NCBI RefSeq assembly: GCF_027887165.1
Contig: NC_077229.1
Span: forward strand, 372,162,343-372,226,342
Direction of reading: 5' to 3'
DNA length: 64,000 nt
Source of the DNA: Monodelphis domestica
Lineage: Eukaryota > Chordata > Mammalia > Didelphimorphia > Didelphidae
Both the position numbers and the translations under genes were made by a program. The notes beneath the pieces were generated by a model, which was not told the origin of the DNA, ran no database searches, and saw only the letters and a list, made by a program, of their open reading frames with translations. Below are positions 61,043 through 64,000 of the stretch, piece after piece (position 1 is the stretch's first letter; every line of letters begins with the position of its first letter).

Positions 61043-62372
61043 AAGAAGAAATCAGTCAATTGAAAAAGAAGAACCAAAAACTAACAGAGGAAAATCATGC
61101 CTTAAAAATCAGAACTCACCATCTAGAAACTAATGATTTCATGAGAAACCAAGACACAATAAAGCAGAATCAAAGGAATGAATAAAACAGAAGAAAACAC
61201 GAAATATCTTACTGAAAAAAAGACAATTTGTGTAGAAAACAGATCTAGGAGAGACAGTTTGAGAATTATTGGACTACCTAACAGCCATGATCAAGAAAAA
61301 GCCGTGGATATCATATTACAATAAATTATCAAAGAAAACTGCCCAGAGATCCTCAAACATGAAAATAAAATTGAAATTGAAAGAATTCATAGATCGCCTC
61401 CAGAAAGAGATCCTCAAATGACAACTTCCAGGAATGTAATAGCTAAATTCAAGAGCCACCTAGCTAAGGAGAAAATCCTTCAAGCACCTAGAAAGAAACC
61501 ATTCACATACCATGGAGCTACAATTGTGATCACAGAGGAACTAGAGGCTTCTACATTAAAGGATGGAAAGACATGGAATATGATATGCAGGAAGCCAAAA
61601 GATGAGTTTACAACTCAGAGTCACCTATCCAACAAAACTGAGTATATTCTTTCAGGGGAAAAATGGACATTCAATAAGATAGAAGATTTCCAATCATTCC
61701 TGTGCAATAAGTCAGATCTAAACAAGAAAATTTGAAATCTAAACATAAGACACAAATGAAGTCCAAAAAGGTAAATAAGAAAGAATAATTTAAGGGACTC
61801 ATTAAGGTCAAAATGTTTATATGTCTACCTGGAAAGAGTATATATGTAATTCTGAAAAATTACTCTTCGTGGTAAAGAAGGTAGAAGGAATTGACTGAGA
61901 AAGAGGGTGGGTAAGTAAGCTGATTATAATGATATGATGTATATGATAATATAAGATGACATGATATGTATGTAAATGTTATGATATGAAATGATATGCA
62001 TGTATATTAATGACATAAAAATCAAGTGGTAAAAGATTTTTGCACTGAGAGATAAGGGAAGGAACAGATAAAATGGGTTAAATTATATAACATAAAGAGC
62101 TATGAAAAATTATTAGAGAGAGGGGAAGATAGGTAGAAGGGGAATAAGACAAGAGAAGGAAGAGGTAACTGAAGGGAGGGGAAGCAGGGGGGTTGAAAAA
62201 AGCAAAATACTGGTGAGGAGGAACAGAGTGAAAGGGAATAGAGTAGCATATAAAGGGGATGGTATGATAGAGGACAATACACAGTAATCATAACAATAAA
62301 TGTGAATGAGATGAACACACCCATAAAATGGAAGCAGATAGCAAAGTGGATTAAAATCCAGAATCCTAGTAT

Positions 62373-62598
62373 TTATTGTAGTTGTGGCTGGAGATTAGAC
62401 CTCTGTGGGGGAAGTAGGTGGTGGTGAGGGGGATCTGGATTTCATCAGATTGGCAATTTAGCTAAACTGCTCCCTACTTTTTTCCTACATTTCCTTTTCT
62501 TTACTATCTCTACTTTGTTGTAATAAAGCTACTAACAGCCTCCTGATTTTAACTGTAATTATTACAATTTGGTGACCACCCTTTTTAAATATTACACA
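62373..62598 (+). mobile_element. Short solo LTR inserted in ORF2 of the L1
   Basis: GTAT copies flank it (62,369-62,372 and 62,599-62,602). It has AATAAA near 62,522, an AATTATTACAATTTGGTGACC stretch as in other LTR ends, and ends CACA. The start is TT rather than TG, so the left border is uncertain. Confidence 0.65.
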
Positions 62599-64000
62599 GT
62601 ATATATTTAAAACCATCAGCAAGTATCATCTGCAATGGGGATAAGACAGAAGCCTTCCCAAGAAGATCAGAAGTGAAGCAAGGATTCCCATTATCATGTC
62701 TATTATTTAATATTGTACTAGAAACACTAGCAGTAGCAATTATAGAATAAAAAGAAATTGAAGGGATTAAAGTAGGCAATGAGAAAACTAAACTCTCACT
62801 CTTTGCAGATGATATGATGGTATTCTTAAAGAATCCTTGAAAATCAACTAAAAGTCTAGTGGAAATAATTAACAACTATAGAAAAATTGCAGGGTACAAA
62901 AAAACCCCCACATACATCATCAGTATTTCTATATATTTCCAACAAAACTCAGCAGCAGGAGTTAGAGAAACTCCATTTAAAATCAGCCTAGACAACATAA
63001 AATATTTAAGAATCTATCTGTAGAGACAAACATCAAAATTATATGAACACAACTACAATATACTTTTCACACAATTAAAACTTGATCTAAATAATTGGAA
63101 AATCATTAATTGCCCATGGGTAGGACAAACTAATATAATAAAAATTACAATCCTACTCGAATTAATCTACTTATTCAGTGTCATATCTATCAAACCCATC
63201 AAAATGAATGATTTTGATTATATCAAATGTAAAAGATTTTGTACAAACAAAAAACAAAATAATACAACCAAAATTGGAAGGAAAGCAACAAACTAGGAGA
63301 ACATTTTTATAACAAAACTCTGACAAAGGTTTAATTTCCCAGATATATAAGGAACTAAGTCAAATTTACAAAAAAATTAAGCCATTCCCCAACTGACAAA
63401 TGGTCAAGGGATATGAATAAGCAGTTCTCAGATGAAGAAATCTAAACTATCAATAAGCACATGAAAAAGTATTCTAAATCCCTACTGATTAGAGGAATGC
63501 AAATGAAAACAACTCTGTGGTACCACCTCACACCTAGCAGACTGGTCAAAGCAAAGACTGGTCAGCAAAGGAAAGTGATAAATGTTGGCGGGTATGTAGC
63601 AAAATTGAGACATTGATACACTGCTAGTGGAGTTGTGAATTAATCCAACCACTCTGGAGGGCAATTTAGAATTATGCCCAAAGGGCTTTAAAAAATTGCC
63701 TGTCTTTTGACCTAGTCATACCACTACTGGATTTGTACCCCAAAGAGATAATAAGGAAAAAGACTTATACAAAAATATTTATGCTCTTTGTGGTGGCAAA
63801 AAACTGGAAAATGAGGGGATTTCCATTGATTTAGGAATGCCTGAACAAATTGTGGTATCTGGTGGTGATGGAATACTATTGTACTGAAAGGAATGAAGAT
63901 ATGGAGGAATTCCATGTGAATTGGAAAGACCTCGAGGAATTGATACAGAGCAAAAGGAACAGAACCAGGAGAACATTGTACAGATACTGAAACATTGTGG

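Larger units (their letters stand above)
59205..64000 (+). mobile_element. Sense L1 with 5' UTR, ORF1 and ORF2, damaged; runs off the right edge
   Basis: It opens with 'aaccaagatggtggagt' (about 59,213), the usual L1 5' UTR start. ORF1 begins with ATG at 60,162 and already has a stop at codon 4; its conserved C-terminal part (E-R-I-H-R-S-P-P, R-N-V-I-A-K-F) is readable at about 61,375-61,735. ORF2 endonuclease sequence starts near 62,290. The reverse transcriptase box F-A-D-D is at 62,802-62,813. There are deletions between 62,372 and 62,599 (about 1.5 kb of ORF2 missing apart from the inserted LTR) and at about 63,206. The end of the element lies outside the window. Confidence 0.85.

Noticed and set aside
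61418..61735. 105-codon frame as a gene
   Set aside because: It is the C-terminal part of L1 ORF1.

Overview
The window looks like marsupial (metatherian) nuclear DNA. It is AT-rich and has no bacterial-style gene packing. It is crowded with L1 elements whose 3' ends resemble marsupial L1, SINEs of the marsupial MAR/MON type, ancient L2 and MIR pieces, and many solitary retroviral LTRs. The species cannot be fixed from the sequence alone. I see no intact host protein-coding gene, and no tRNA, rRNA or CRISPR array.

The most informative part is 1-25,400. A TRIM-family gene (RING, B-box, coiled coil, PRY-SPRY) runs on the minus strand from 19,543 down to 3,912. It is dead: there are in-frame stops in the second coiled-coil exon, the linker exon and (twice) the PRY-SPRY exon. 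Its first exon is cut inside the B-box by an 8.6 kb gammaretrovirus-like provirus in the opposite orientation (10,623-19,210). The provirus has two related LTRs, a likely primer-binding site of the tRNA-Gln type, and a frameshifted gag remnant. Most of gag, pol and env is unrecognisable or lost, and two further insertions sit inside it: a solo LTR, and an L1 that itself carries a solo LTR. The TRIM unit is flanked in the same orientation by two copies of one AP2M1 retropseudogene (1-970 and about 23,610-25,375). They share derived changes, so the TRIM region was probably duplicated in tandem with a unit of about 24 kb.

From 25,400 to 57,900 the window is intergenic repeat DNA. It holds antisense L1 3' fragments (28.2-30.1, 33.7-34.7, 39.3-39.8, 40.6-42.0 and 53.6-54.5 kb), full-length or shortened LTRs with 4-bp target duplications (30.1, 36.1, 42.0, 45.3 and 49.0 kb), and a minus-strand ERV 3' end near 47.0-48.4 kb. 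It also holds a 138-bp inverted repeat with an 0.8 kb spacer (38,221-39,304), long (TC)n and (GA)n tracts, and older SINE, L2 and MIR pieces.

From 57,980 to the right edge an old L1 3' fragment is followed by the 5' end of another sense L1 (about 59,205 to beyond 64,000). That element is itself interrupted by a 5'-truncated L1 with a 10-bp target duplication and by a short LTR, and it has internal deletions. Nothing here encodes a working new system. The interest lies in how a retrovirus-defence-type gene, a retrovirus and later insertions are layered.
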